From Allomyces macrogynus ATCC 38327 (taxonomy: Eukaryota; Blastocladiomycota; Blastocladiomycetes; Blastocladiales; Blastocladiaceae), in assembly GCA_000151295.1 (NCBI GenBank), contig GG745331.1:130159-179214 (forward strand): a stretch of DNA of 49,056 bases, given 5' to 3'. Shown piece after piece: positions 33,075 to 44,800 of this stretch (positions within the stretch are counted from its first letter, which is position 1; the number at the start of each line of letters is the position of its first letter). The notes beneath the pieces were generated by a model, which saw only the letters and a list, made by a program, of their open reading frames with translations, made no database searches and had not been told where the DNA came from. Made by a program: the position numbers and the translations under genes.

Positions 33075-33651
33075 ATGACCAACTTGTCAACACCCGAGGT
33101 TGAGGCCATTGGCTATGTCGGCGGCGTCGTCTTGGGTACGGTTTCGCACTCACACTCCACCTCCACTGCTCGCGTCCGCGACGCTCTACGACGGGCGGTG
33201 CTCGCGAATTCACGGCCAGAACCTGTCACTGCTCCATTATCTCACCCGCTATTCAACCCTCCCCATAGCGCTGTGCCTCGCACCACAAATCATCCAAGTC
33301 GTGCGCACCAGGTCGGCCGAGGACATTTCCTATGCATGGCAGGGCCTATACCTTGTTGGGCTCTCCATCAATTTGGTCCGTGCCGCTCGCCCGTTTTCCA
33401 CATCTGCGCTGCGGAGCCATGCTCATGCGGATTCGTTCCTCGATTAGGCATACTTGGTGCTCCTTGGCGCTGTCGCCGGCTACGTTGCCGTGATTATCGA
33501 AATAGCTCTGCTGCTGGTCCTGGTTGTGTGCAAGTTTTTCTTTGACCGCAAGCGTGCACAACAGGTCCGGAACGAGGGGCAATCTATGCAGGACGAGCGG
33601 CTCGTAGTGGAGGGTGATGAGAAGAGTGACAGGCTGTCGCTGGCCGTGTAG
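33075..33651 (+). CDS. Short PQ-loop (SemiSWEET-like) membrane protein
   Basis: Exons 33075-33135, 33269-33375, 33448-33651; introns 133 nt (gtacgg...atag) and 72 nt (gtccgt...ttag); 123 aa, ATG in the context caccATGacc. The sequence has a first hydrophobic helix (AIGYVGGVVLA), the PQ motif LCLAPQIIQVVRTRSAEDIS, a second helix (WQGLYLVGLSINL), then a third and long hydrophobic segment around VAVIIEIALLLVLVVCKFFF, and a charged tail. A single PQ-loop triple-helix unit is the size of a SemiSWEET half-transporter, which would need to dimerise. Related PQ-loop proteins carry sugars, cystine or other amino acids across organelle membranes; no substrate can be assigned. All three splice joins fall between hydrophobic or motif residues and keep the frame. 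Confidence 0.75.
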
Positions 33652-34812
33652 ATCGTGGGATGGATCGCGACGGGTCTACAAGATGGCGGATCGTGGCGGC
33701 GTGTCGGTTCATCGGTTCAATGTGAAGATACATACCACTGGCCATAATTTGCGAGTTTAGAAGTGTTGAGTGAGAAGCCCTATAGCTGTTCCAATCAAAG
33801 GAACTGATATGCACCCAAAGGCATAAAAGCTCGAACGGCTGAGCGTCGACCGCAGCTGGGCCGGAACTATGACAACCTGAACATGAACCTGAAGTGATAG
33901 GCGTGCACGGCCGTGCACACCGCCCCCACAGCAGCTCACGTAGCCGACGCCCGCGCTGGCGGTCGCGTCGGACCAGCTCTTTACGATTGCTGAGCATGAG
34001 ACGCTCGTGGTCGCGTTCCCGAGTGGAGGATTGGGCGTGATTGCGCCGCTTGGCTGGCGCGACCAAATAACTGCTCGAGTTAGACCAGGTCGGGCACGCC
34101 GTTGATGATTGTATTTGCCGCGTCGCTCCCGAGTACTTTGCTGACCGCCTCAGCGACGCCAGTGAGAGCAAGGCCGTGGCCCGGGCCAAGTCGATTTGGC
34201 GAGGTCGATTTGCCCGCGTGGTGATAGCATCGCCTCGCGTGGTTGCGGTTTGGTTGTGCGCATCGGTTTGCTCTCTTTCCTTAGCGCCGTGGACAGAACT
34301 TGACGATGTCTTTTGACAATACCAATCACAGCTGGATCTTTTGTGAAGCTTGATGCACGCGCGGGCGGAAGGGACGGAGCAAGGCATGTTGGACCGAGTG
34401 GCCGGGCGGCTGGACGGAATGGACGGACCCGTTACATCCTTGATTTTTCCTTGAGCGTGCCTCCGACAGCCTCCTCATCCACGACGGCATGAACCGCTGC
34501 CGGACAGCAATGCCAGGGCGGCACTCCCCGCGCGCACGTCGACAGTACTGCCCGATGATCAGCGCAACCACGCGGGCCTGCCGGCCCAAACGACGAGAAG
34601 AGAGGGTTGCACAGCACGGTCCTGCTAAGAATTCGATGAGCAGTGTCATCAAGCAGGCCAGAGCCACATAAAGGCCGCGCCGCCCGCCCCTCGGACATAA
34701 ACGAATTCCTGTGGCCAGAACACGAGGCAAGCTGCGGACTTTACTCTCCATCCAACAGCACCGGCCCTCGACCTCTTCGAAACTCACCATCACGGCGACC
34801 GCCGCGACCACG
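33652..34812. other. Intergenic region upstream of MET2, with a possible coding relic
   Basis: 1.16 kb. On the minus strand at about 34195-33930 there is gene-like sequence in broken frames (GLALTGVAEAVSKVLGSD, then SVSCSAIVKSWSDATASAG). It is interrupted by stops and could be a decayed secreted-protein gene, but I cannot name it. The last few hundred bases hold the MET2 promoter. Confidence 0.4.
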
Positions 34813-36150
34813 ATGGAGCCCAAGTTTGTGACCACCACACCCGCCAGTGCTGACGCGTCGAACCGTACTCTCGACCCGAACTCGCTCAACCCCTTCTTCT
34901 CTCACGTGCGCGACCAGCAAGTCGCTATCATCCCGTCCTTCACGCTTGATTGTGGCACGACTCTCACGCACGCCCCTGTCGCATACAAGACCTGGGGCGC
35001 GCTGAACTCCGACAAGAACAACGTGATTCTCGTTTGCCACGCGTTCTCCGGGTCGGCCGACGCGGCTGAATGGTGGTCGCCCTTCATTGGCCCTGGGCGC
35101 ATGCTCGACCCGCGCCGCTGGTTCATCGTCTGCTGCAACGCTCTCGGGTCGCCTTACGGCACCGCGTCGCCAGTGACAATTGACCCGGCCACGAACCGGA
35201 CCTACGGCGCGAGTTTCCCGCGCGTCTCGATCCGTGACTCGGTGCGGCTGCACCGGCACGTGCTCGACCAACTTGGAGTCAAATCAGTCGCATTTGCCAT
35301 GGGCGGGTCGATGGGCGGAATGCAGACGCTCGAGTGGGGGAACCAGTTTGGCGCCCAGTACGTGCGGCACCTCGTGCCCATGGCGACGGCGGGGCGGAAC
35401 TCGGCATGGGGGATCGCGTGGGGCGAGGTGCAGCGGCAGGCAATATTCACGGACCCGCTCTACATGGACGGGAATTACGACCTCGCGAACCCGCCGCGCG
35501 CTGGGCTTGCGATCGCGCGTATGCAGGCGATGCTCACGTACCGGTCTCCCAACGCGTATGCGGCCAAGTTTGCGCGGCGTGCCACAGCGGGCGCGGTCGT
35601 ACCCGCGAGCGACCTGGCAGTCAAGGGATGTTCGCACAGTGACGGCGCCGGCCATTTCACAACACCTGCGACCAAAGTGACGCCAGGGGTGTTTGCCGCG
35701 CAGTCGTATTTGCGGTACCAAGGCGACAAGTTTGTGCAGCGGTTTGACGCGAATTGCTACGTCGTGACCACACGCCAGATTGATACGCAGGATTTGGCGC
35801 GGCCGTACCCGGACAATGTCGATCCAAACGTGGCCTACGCCACAGCGCTGAAAAGGATCACGCAGCCAACGCTCGTGATTGCGGTCGCGTCGGATGTGTT
35901 GTATACGGTCAGCGAGCACGAGGAGCTGGCGGCGGGATTGCCAAATGGGGAGCTGTGCGTGATTGATACGCCCGAGGGGCATGACGGGTTCTTGCTTGAG
36001 CTTGGGCAGGTGACACGCGCGGTCACAGCGTTTATGCGCCGCGTCGCGCCCGAGTTTTTCGACGATGATTTGGACGTGGAGGGTGAGGTCGAAGATGCTG
36101 TCGTTGCTGCGGACGACCTGTCGGATGAGGAGGTGCTGGCGGCGGAATAA
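34813..36150 (+). CDS. MET2: Homoserine O-acetyltransferase
   Basis: Single exon, 445 aa, ATG 34813 in a good context (accacgATGgag). Alpha/beta-hydrolase acyltransferase that makes O-acetyl-L-homoserine from acetyl-CoA and homoserine, the first committed step of fungal methionine synthesis. Visible motifs: HAFSGSADAAEWW (oxyanion region), NALGSPYGTASP, nucleophile Ser166 in FAMGGSMGGMQTLEW, RNSAWGIAW, QSYLRYQGDKF, then Asp in VASDVLY and His in EGHDGF completing the Ser-Asp-His triad. The length is normal for fungal Met2. The C-terminus ends in an acidic tail of about 30 residues. The product would be used by O-acetylhomoserine sulfhydrylase; the disrupted PLP-enzyme gene 2 kb away belongs to the same enzyme superfamily. 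Confidence 0.96.
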   Translation: MEPKFVTTTPASADASNRTLDPNSLNPFFSHVRDQQVAIIPSFTLDCGTTLTHAPVAYKTWGALNSDKNNVILVCHAFSGSADAAEWWSPFIGPGRMLDPRRWFIVCCNALGSPYGTASPVTIDPATNRTYGASFPRVSIRDSVRLHRHVLDQLGVKSVAFAMGGSMGGMQTLEWGNQFGAQYVRHLVPMATAGRNSAWGIAWGEVQRQAIFTDPLYMDGNYDLANPPRAGLAIARMQAMLTYRSPNAYAAKFARRATAGAVVPASDLAVKGCSHSDGAGHFTTPATKVTPGVFAAQSYLRYQGDKFVQRFDANCYVVTTRQIDTQDLARPYPDNVDPNVAYATALKRITQPTLVIAVASDVLYTVSEHEELAAGLPNGELCVIDTPEGHDGFLLELGQVTRAVTAFMRRVAPEFFDDDLDVEGEVEDAVVAADDLSDEEVLAAE

Positions 36151-39100
36151 ATGAAATTTCTCGATTGAATAGTGGACGTTAGTTTGTTGCAACGTAATTC
36201 GGTGGAGAAGCAGCGCATCGCTGTTTTTGAATGTCTTCCGCGTCCCTCAGTTGGACACAGGTGCGGTCCATATTCCTGAGTTCCGCAAATGCCTTGCTCG
36301 CCTGAACAAACGGCAAGACAAACGAATCCTTGTTGAGCAATGAAAATCCGTTGCTCTCCATCGAGCGGCTCGCAGGAGAAGAGTCTTTCCTACCTATTTT
36401 GCCAGTTTCTCGCCAGTGCATGCTTCCACTTGCACTGCACGTTGTCGTGGGTTGCACGTCCGATTCGGACATGAGTGAGAAGCGGGCACCGACAAAAACG
36501 TTGCTACAGCGGTGGCACCCATCATTCCACACTCTTTCCAAGGTTCTGATCTGAGTTTGGATTGCTTACGCTGCGTTGACAGCCTCACAGAGGCCAAACC
36601 ACCACGAAGCTCCCATCAATTTTGATGTGTTTTGATCACCCATGTATCCATTAATTTCAGAGCGAACAAGCGCAATCCGACATGAAGCGGCGGAAATGGC
36701 AAGAAAGCAATGCAACTGACCCAAGGTTGCAACGTCCAAGGAGAAAGTTGACCAGGTGGGATCAAGGAGCAGGGATGCTTGGTCTCTCAATGACCCACCC
36801 CTCGCTGTGGATAGCCGTGCGAAGTTCAAGGGGAAAACTGGCCTTAGTGGGTAAGTGAGGCTAGACGACTAGTGTACCAGACGTGGATCTGCCTTGACCC
36901 CACCACGCTGACGCCACTGTCAAATCGAGGGGAAATTGATATTGGAGGGAAAAGTGGAGGGCCGAGTGTACCAGATTCTGTCCTGCCATGACCTTACCCC
37001 CGCTGATGAACTGAACGCTCTTCATAGAGTTCCAGGGCACCAAGGATGGTTGCTCGCTGGCTGCACAAGGCCCCTGATCAAGGCCGATGTGCACAGTGGC
37101 ATGCCACCCTTTGGGGAAGCATGGAAGCGGAGGGACGGTTCGATGAATCGAGTGCGCCAGGCTTGGTCCCCCGCCGAGACCATTCTCCACGGATTCACGA
37201 TTTACAACATTCCGAGGACACCAAGGATGCTGGTCACTCGCTGGCTGTGCAAGGAAGGTCAATGTGCAGCTACAGCTTGCCACGCCCTAGAGCGTGATGA
37301 TTTCAGCGTCTTGCATGATGGGAAGAAGGAAAATAGTACAAAACGATCGACCCTGTGCGAGCTATGCTCTTCAGCAGTGTCAGCGTTGTCGAAATCTATG
37401 CTAAGCGGTTTGCTCAACTTGATAATGCTCGACACTCTAGACCTGCACCAGCAAATGAACGAAGAGTATGTGCGCTCCCCGATCTCATGCTGATTTGTGT
37501 GTCCAGACATTCCAGATTTTGAATTTAACATGATTTGGCAATCCATGGTTTGCCACATCTTGCCTTCAGAGAACAACACCAATTATTTCATTTGAATGCA
37601 TCACATAACAATGACATTCCAACCAATGCCACATCCAACAGCATTGCCGCACACGGATGGGCAACAACCATGCCAAAAGCAATGGCTTGGTGATGGCATC
37701 CAACTTGTCAGAAGAGGATCCAACTACAAGATGTCAATGTGTCAAAGATCAAGCGTCCAGATCGCTTCGACGGATGGCGGACGAACCATTTTCCGTGCGG
37801 ATGATTCGTGATGACAGGATCACAAAGATGAGTTTCCCGGTGGATAACTTATGAACAAGACAACTGATCAAGATGGCACCAAGTCAGCGGAGTTGCTTGA
37901 AGAAGCGCGATTGGTAAATAGGCAGAAGTCGACGCACCATTCAAGCACGAACCAAACTCGCTTGACTGCAAAGACGTCTCCACCAGTCTCCACTGAAGTG
38001 ACTGAACTGATCTTCCCTGACTGCAGTTGTGTGATCTTCACCTCAAAGCTCACCAATTTCGATTCACCAGATTGTGAGGAGGCGTCCCTGCTTTTGTCCT
38101 GGAACGCGGTCGTGAATGGTGTCGTGTTTGATGAGCAACGTGGCTTATGTTGCGGGCTTGCTCTGTCGACCCTGATCTTGGAACTTGGTCAGGAACAGTT
38201 GATGCCAGGCAATAACATCGCGAAGCGGCCTGGAGTCGCTCAAATCAAGGACAGTGACGAGAAGCGCATGCCAGTGTCATCACCGTTGTGCTTGGAATCT
38301 CATGTCAGCAAATGCTGAACGGGTGAGCGCCTTGCCGTCGCCGATCTGCTCGTTTCGGTTTGGGTTGATGAAGTTCAATCGCAGGAACGGTGCGCCAGAG
38401 TTCATAGTGCTGCTCTGTCGATCCGATGCGGACCAGGCCGGGGAATGGATCAGGTGTGTTGAGCCGCGGTTTGGTTTTGCGCGTCGCCCTGTCCATCAGG
38501 ATCAACGCAAAACCAGGCAACGATTAGTCCCACGACAACAGCGATGGTTGGAGAAGATACGAGATTCGAAGATACGAACATGTTTTTAGCCAGAGAAAAT
38601 GCACGCGTCACTGAGCATCAGGGCTGCTGAGTCGGGCATCTCATCAAGGGCACACATTATGCGGTCACACAAGAGCCTGAGGTCGCTAGTATCTTTGGAG
38701 TGGAATATGCTGATGCTGGTCAGGTCGAACCGTGTCGTCAAATGATGCTTGAGCGCGAGGTGGAGAGCACGGATATTGTTTCAGCGTACTTGCTTTCGCA
38801 CGGTCGCCTCAGATACCTGACGTTATTTCTTACGCTCGTTTCTTGTCGTGGTTGTCATATACATCAGCGCGTTCTTGAGGGGTCTTGCCTGCATGAGAGT
38901 GGTTGTCGATATGTTGCTGTACTGGAGTGGACGGCGGGGCGAGGGCCGCTTTTATGGCCCAGCGAGGACCGGCTGAGCCCAAGCATGCCAGACCTCTCCT
39001 GCGGTTGTTCTGTGCCAGCTCGCGGACCTGACGTGGGTGCACAGGTGGTGCTGATTGTCTGTGCAACAGCGTTTATCCTGGCGCAGCAGGGTCGACGACG

Positions 39101-39502
39101 GTACTGACGCGGTCGGAGCGGTGGCGCTGATGTGGGACAAGGACGTGGAAGCGAACCACGTCTGTTCGGCGGAAGGTTGGTTCGGTGATCGGTTTCGTTT
39201 GTGTGAGTCTGACAATTGCAGAGAGCGGTGAGGAGTAACCAAGAATTCATGTCTGCGCTTCGTGCTGGGCACGTTGTGGTGGTGTCATACGACTGCAAGC
39301 GAGAGGGTGTGGAAGACGAGGGATGTTGGATGATGAGTAGTGATCTGTTCTCTGCCAAGCGTGATGGCATCCAGAAGAACAGTTCAGCAACAACAGAAAC
39401 TCGTATTTGGTCATACACGGAGAACCAGCCGAGCAGAGCCCAGCGGGCGACGGCACATTCTCTCCATCCGCTGGTGGATCGGCGGCCACGGCCTGCAGTT
39501 GA
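36151..39502. other. Gene-poor region with dispersed repeat copy 2
   Basis: 3.35 kb of lower-GC DNA between the stops of MET2 and NAE1. It contains the repeat at 36582-37203. A 155-codon ATG frame at 37851-38318 has no family resemblance and atypical composition; I do not call it a gene. A minus-strand frame at 38520-38305 looks mildly protein-like but lacks an ATG. Confidence 0.55.
36582..37203 (+). repeat. Dispersed non-coding repeat, copy 2
   Basis: Direct-orientation match to 30314-31087, starting at a tcacagag-like string and running past gcatggaagcggagggacgg to gattcacga. It has one full internal gtaccaga unit plus a partial one, where copy 1 has two. No terminal repeats or target-site duplication are obvious. 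Confidence 0.75.
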
Positions 39503-41568
39503 TTACGCCTTGAGCACCTCCGACTTGGAGTGGATCCCGTCGTAAACGTACGTGTTCATCATGGGCACGTACTGCGCCGTGATGAGCTTGATGGCCTCCT
39601 GCGCGATCACGCCGCCCATGTACCCGGCCACAGCCGCGAGCTCGGCGGGGCCCGCGCGCACACTACATGGAGAAGGCATTCGGTGAGCAGATGCTCGGCC
39701 GACAATACCGTCAGGAAGCCACAACGTACCACTCCTGCACCCAATCGTCCACATCCACCACCGGCGCCACGGGCGTCGCAATCCCCGCCTCCGCATGAGC
39801 ATCCGCACCCCCCTCGGCCGCCTCCATCACCAGCGCATTCCCGCCACCCGCCACCAGCGCCTTGACCACATCCCGTGCGGCCGACCGCAACCGCGCCGTA
39901 TCCGCATCCGCATCGGCCGCATGCGCGCCCGGCCAGCGGCGCTGGCGCGCGTAGAACACTTCCCGCGCGCGCAAGACCACGTAAATCGACAACATCCCGG
40001 GATCGTCGTTCAAGGCGCGCGTCCACTGCGGGTGCGCTCGCGCATACTCGTCGTGCAGCGACGGCGTCGAAAGCACGTGCAAGGTTGCCGCGTGACGCGC
40101 GAATTCGGTCACGGTCGCGAGATCGATGTTGGTCGCGGCTTCGATTTGCAGGGCGGGAGCCGTCGTGGAGGCCGCGTCGGCCGCGGCCATCCCGGGGGAA
40201 GTAGCGGGGGATGGGCCCACCGACGAACTGCGCGAGAGGGACGCGGAGCTCGCGGTCGGGGTCGAAGTTGCGACCACAGGGACGGCGATCGCGCGCGCGC
40301 GCGCGTGCAGGTCGGCGGCGTCGGCGGCGGCCTTGTCGCGGTACCTGGATTTGATGTGTTAGTGGATGTGGATCGTGATCAACCGCGCAAACGAAATAAA
40401 AAACGTACACGCGCTGCAGCGAAACATAAGTAGCCGTGTCGGCCTTCATGTCCGGCACCGACCCGCGCACGGGCAAGCGGCCGTGCTCGGCAACAAACGA
40501 CTTGAGCGCGGCACACAGCGCCCAGAACGTGGGCGGCCACGCGCACCCGGCTGTCACGTTGGCAACCGGGTTCGCGACGACGCTGTTGTTGGTCACGGGC
40601 GCGTGCTCGTCGGCAGAATCGGCATTGGCTGACATGTCGAGAATGGCATGCTCCAGAACATCCTTCACGTTGCGCGGCACCGACGTGGGAGTGTACGCGA
40701 GGAACGCCTGCTTGAGCGCCTCGTCCCAGTTCTCCATATCGGCGGCACTCGCTGCCGCCGAGGCGACCGCCGTGTCGCTCTGGTTCGCGTCGAGCGACTT
40801 GAGCGCGGCCTCGGTCAAGCGCGCCGCGTGCCGGTCCTTTTCGGCCTGCACGTACTTGCGGAACTCGCGCGCGGGCGTGTCCTGGTTTTGCGCGCGCCAT
40901 TCGCGCCACAGATGCAGCAGGATCACCGGGTACGGCACGTGCGTGAGCTCGGCCGAGGTCATGTCGTCAAACGGCTTGAACGTGTCGACAAACGCGACGA
41001 GTTCCGGGAACGGGTCGGCCAGGCGCAGGTCGCGCACGGGCGTGTCCGGGTGCGACTCGACAATGTGGTGTGCGCGCGTCACGATGCGCAGCGTTGAGAC
41101 AAACCCGCACGTCTTGACGACGAGCAAAGGGATCCCGCGCGGCCAGCAGACGCGGTCGAGCGCGAGCAGTGTGGCCGCGGGCACGTGGCCCGTGACGAGG
41201 ACCAGCGAGAAACGGTCAAAGTAGCGCGGGTGCGCCGCGACAAACGGCGTAATGTCGCTGTCAATGTAGTGCCCGAGCACGTCGTCGTTGAGTTCCTGCA
41301 GCAGTGCCGTCACGACCTTGGCGCGCGGCTGGCCGAGGTGCGCGCGCGTGACAAAGAAATTGTTGCCGACGTCGTCGGGCGAGACTTTGGCCGCGTCGAT
41401 CACGGTAAAGGCGCCGACGCCGGGCAGGACCAGGTTCTTGAGCGCCTCGGTGCCGGTCGCGGTGCCGTTGACGAGGCAGACGTGCGCCTTTTCGAGCGCG
41501 GCCTGGCCGTGCGCGTGCCACAGACGCAGCTGCCGGTCGTACTTTTGCGTCTTGTGGTCGGGTGCCAT
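39503..41568 (-). CDS. NAE1: NEDD8-activating enzyme E1 regulatory subunit (APP-BP1/Ula1)
   Basis: Exons 41568-40409, 40344-39730, 39662-39503; introns 64 nt (gtacgt...ccag) and 67 nt (gtacgt...gtag); 644 aa, ATG 41568. The N-terminal adenylation-like fold begins KTQKYDRQLRLWHAHGQ (family signature YDRQLRLWG) and has GTEALKNLVLPGVGAFTVID and NNFFV. The C-terminus, restored only when both introns are removed, reads ELAAVAGYMGGVIAQEAIKLIT, the conserved end of ThiF/E1-like subunits, then NTYVYDG as in human NAE1 NTYIYSG. With its partner Uba3 it activates NEDD8/Rub1 for cullin modification. The protein is ~110 residues longer than human NAE1, largely through an Ala/Ser/Thr-rich insertion at the start of exon 2 and Ala-rich stretches later. 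The catalytic Cys lies in the partner subunit, as expected. Confidence 0.93.
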
Positions 41569-41818
41569 GGTCGAGTCGTCTGTGTTGCGTGCGGGTCGCC
41601 GAGGTCGGTCGAGAGCGAGGACGACACGCTGACCGATCCGACGCGGTGGTTGCCGCGTGATGGTGACGTGGTCCACGCCCAGACACTTGTGAGTCACTCA
41701 TTCGACCGCACCATGTTCTTGGTCGCCTTTCTCGTGCTGCCATCCTGGTCATGGATGGAACAAACTGCACCAACGAAACTGTGCCCTCCGCCCACCTCCA
41801 CACCATCGACCTCTCCTC
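41569..41818. other. Intergenic region between TRAPPC11 and NAE1
   Basis: 250 nt: promoter of NAE1 and 3' UTR of TRAPPC11, both on the minus strand. Nothing else is recognised. Confidence 0.5.
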
Positions 41819-44800
41819 TCACGGCGCCGTAATCGCCGCGCGCGCCACGACCGGCGACGCGGCCACAGCCCCATCGCGTTCCGGCATCACAAATACCTTC
41901 GCAAACGCCGACGTCGTCTCGGCCTCGTTGGCCGGCACCACACTCTGCGCGACGACGCGGCACCGCACGAGCTCCACGTGCCCGCACGCGAGCGGCACAG
42001 CATTCACGGGCACTTCGATGCGCTCGCCCGGTAAAATGTACGCGTGCACCGTGCGGTCCCCCGCAAACTGCACCTGCGGCCCGGCGCTTGCATCCGTACC
42101 CTCGGCCACGGGCGGCGTCTCGATCAGGATCGTCACGTCGGCCGTCGAGTTGGCGAGATTCGACACGATAAAAGTCACACCGTGGACCGCGTACTGCACC
42201 GCGTAAGGGCCGTACTCGGCCTCGACGACGAGCGCAACAGGTTTGCGGTAAATCGTCGGCAAGCTCATCCCTGACGTGACCCAGGCCCCGTCACCCTCGG
42301 GCCGCCGCCACTGCACCTGCACTTTACCCAGCGCCAACTCCGTCGGCTGCGTCTCTGGCCGCCAAAACGTCGTCTGCACGAGCAATCCGTGCCGCCAAAT
42401 CTCGTTCTTGCGCAGGACCGTGCCGGGCCATGCGGCACCGAGCGGGACCGTGCGCGAGACGACACTGCTCGCGGCGTCGGCGGCGGTCTCGTCGAGCGAA
42501 ATCGCGCCCAATTCTATGGCCGAGTTGGCCGTCAAGTCGAGTAAGAGGACACGGTCCTCGCGCAACGCCACGGGCCCTTCGGCGAGGGTCAGGACCACGT
42601 GCCGCTCGGGCGCGACCGAGTACTGCACGGTGTACGCTGCGTGGAGTGCGACGCGGTGTGTGACAACGGGGCGCGTGGCTTCCGGGTATGGCATCGACGC
42701 CGACCACCGCCGCCCCGCGGCGAATCCCATGCTTGGCGAGTTGGGGAGCGACGCGGATCCAGGCGAGCGCGGTGTTGCCGGTACACCGATGGCCGCTGCA
42801 GCGGCATGATCGCCGTCCCCATCGAGCACGTCCATTTCCACTTGAATCACAGCCTCGCCCGGCGACTTGGCGACCAAGTAAAACTTAGGCACGTGGTCGG
42901 CAGACTTGACGAGCATCTGGATCGCTTTGTGCCCCAGTTCCCCACCACCCACCGGCACCGTCTCGTCGTCGCGCACGAGCCACTGTCCCACAGCCGCGCC
43001 CACGAGCCGCGCAACCACATGTAACGGCGCCGCGAGATGCCTCGCCGTCGCGTCGCGCCCGGCATACGGCGCAATCACGACCTGCACGGGCACCTTCTCT
43101 TCCAACACCGCGACACTTGGCGCCTCGATCGCGTACTGCAGCATCCAGTGCGGCGGGACGACCTGCACCTGCGACTGCGCCTCCGGTAAGGCTCGGTGCG
43201 CCGTGATCGACCCGTACCCGGACGCGGCCGAGAGCGGGACCGGCGGTAAGGCCGCGTCCCCCGAGGGCGGGGCCACGGGGAACCGGAAAATCACTTTATG
43301 GTGCGCATTCGCCCAGACCACGTCCACGTTGATCACGGAGAGTTCCGTCACGTCGTCCACCGTGAGTTCCACGGAGAAGTCGATTCCCGTGGGGCCCACG
43401 AGGTGCGTGGACAAGGACTTGGCCCAGGGCTGGACGGCGGCGGATGAGACCACACAGGTCGGGTCGTGGTGCACTTCGAAATTGAGTGCCGGGTTATCGA
43501 GCGCAACGTGTACGGCGGTAACGTGGTCGAGCAATGGCGGTGCCTCGGGACGCGGACGCACGGCGACGCGCACGACGATCGGGTGGTTCACGGGCACGCG
43601 CGCTTCCGTAAAATGCGCGACCACATCAAACAACGCCGGCTGCTCGAGCGTGATTTCGCGCGGCTCTTCGTCATCGGTCCCCGACGGCGTCTCAAACAGC
43701 GCGTGAATCTCGTCCATCTGCGCTTTACTCTCGACGGGCGTCCCACCGACTTCGAGACACAGTAGTTCGAGCTTGGTCGCGAGCAAGAGCGCCGTATTCT
43801 TGGCGCGATCCGCGGCCTCGGCCTGTTCGGCCAGCGCCGACGCCAATAGTGCCTTCCATCCTTGCTTGCGGTACGTCTTGACAACACGCTCGAGCATCTC
43901 GGCGCCTTTACCAAACTCGCCGCACGCGAAATAAACGCTCGCCAATTCTTTGGCCATGAACAGCGTGCTGTGCGTCGCGCGGTGGCGCCGGAAATAGTCG
44001 TGTGCCCGCGTCAATAGGTTAAGTCGCACCTGGTCGTGATCCGTCGCCTTTTCGCGATCAACAAACGCCTGCACGGCGGGTGGCAGGTTGGCCATGGCCG
44101 CGAGTTGCGGGAGCGACGCAAGCGCCGCGGCCTTGCGCTCCTCGGTCAGTTTGGCCGCGTGATGGTACCACGGGCCGGAAGACTGCAGGTCAGCCGGGAA
44201 ACTGACGGTGGCTGGGGCGCGCAGGGAGCCAGATCGCTGTACGGCGTCGAGCAGGTCCCCGAACATAGCGTGGAACCGGGATTTCCATTCGTAGAAGGCC
44301 CATGCGAGAAGCGGGCACCAGGTCGGCGCGTCAAACCGTTTCGCGACCACATCGATGTGGCCGTAGAAGTTGTTGACGACGTTGGGTGCGCGATCGAGAA
44401 GGAAGTTGAGTTTCATCATCTACACATCGCCCAAGAGAGTGTTAGCGCAGCATCAAGCGGATCCAAACTCTAAGAGTACGCACCTTGATGATGATCACGT
44501 CAAGCAACAGCTTAGCCTCGTACCACCGCTTCGACACGAGTACCACGTCGGCTGCTTTCCCCGGCGTGAGCTCCGGAATCAAGGCACCGTTGCACAGCGG
44601 CTGCGCGTCGGACGACGGTTGCGTCTCGCGCAAAAAGTCGGTCAGTTGCGTATATGTCTCGGTGTAGAGCTTGTAAGCCTCGTCCCAGTCGCCGCGAAGC
44701 TCGTGGAAGACGGCCGCCTTGTAGTCGTAGCGGATCAGCCACCCGAGGTAGCTGAGGGCCGTGGGCTCCTGCGTCGACGAGACAGTCATGCGTGCCGGTG

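Noticed and set aside
37851..38318. 155-codon ATG frame in the gene-poor region
   Set aside because: No family resemblance, composition unlike neighbouring genes, and no splice-supported extension. Chance frame in lower-GC DNA is more likely.
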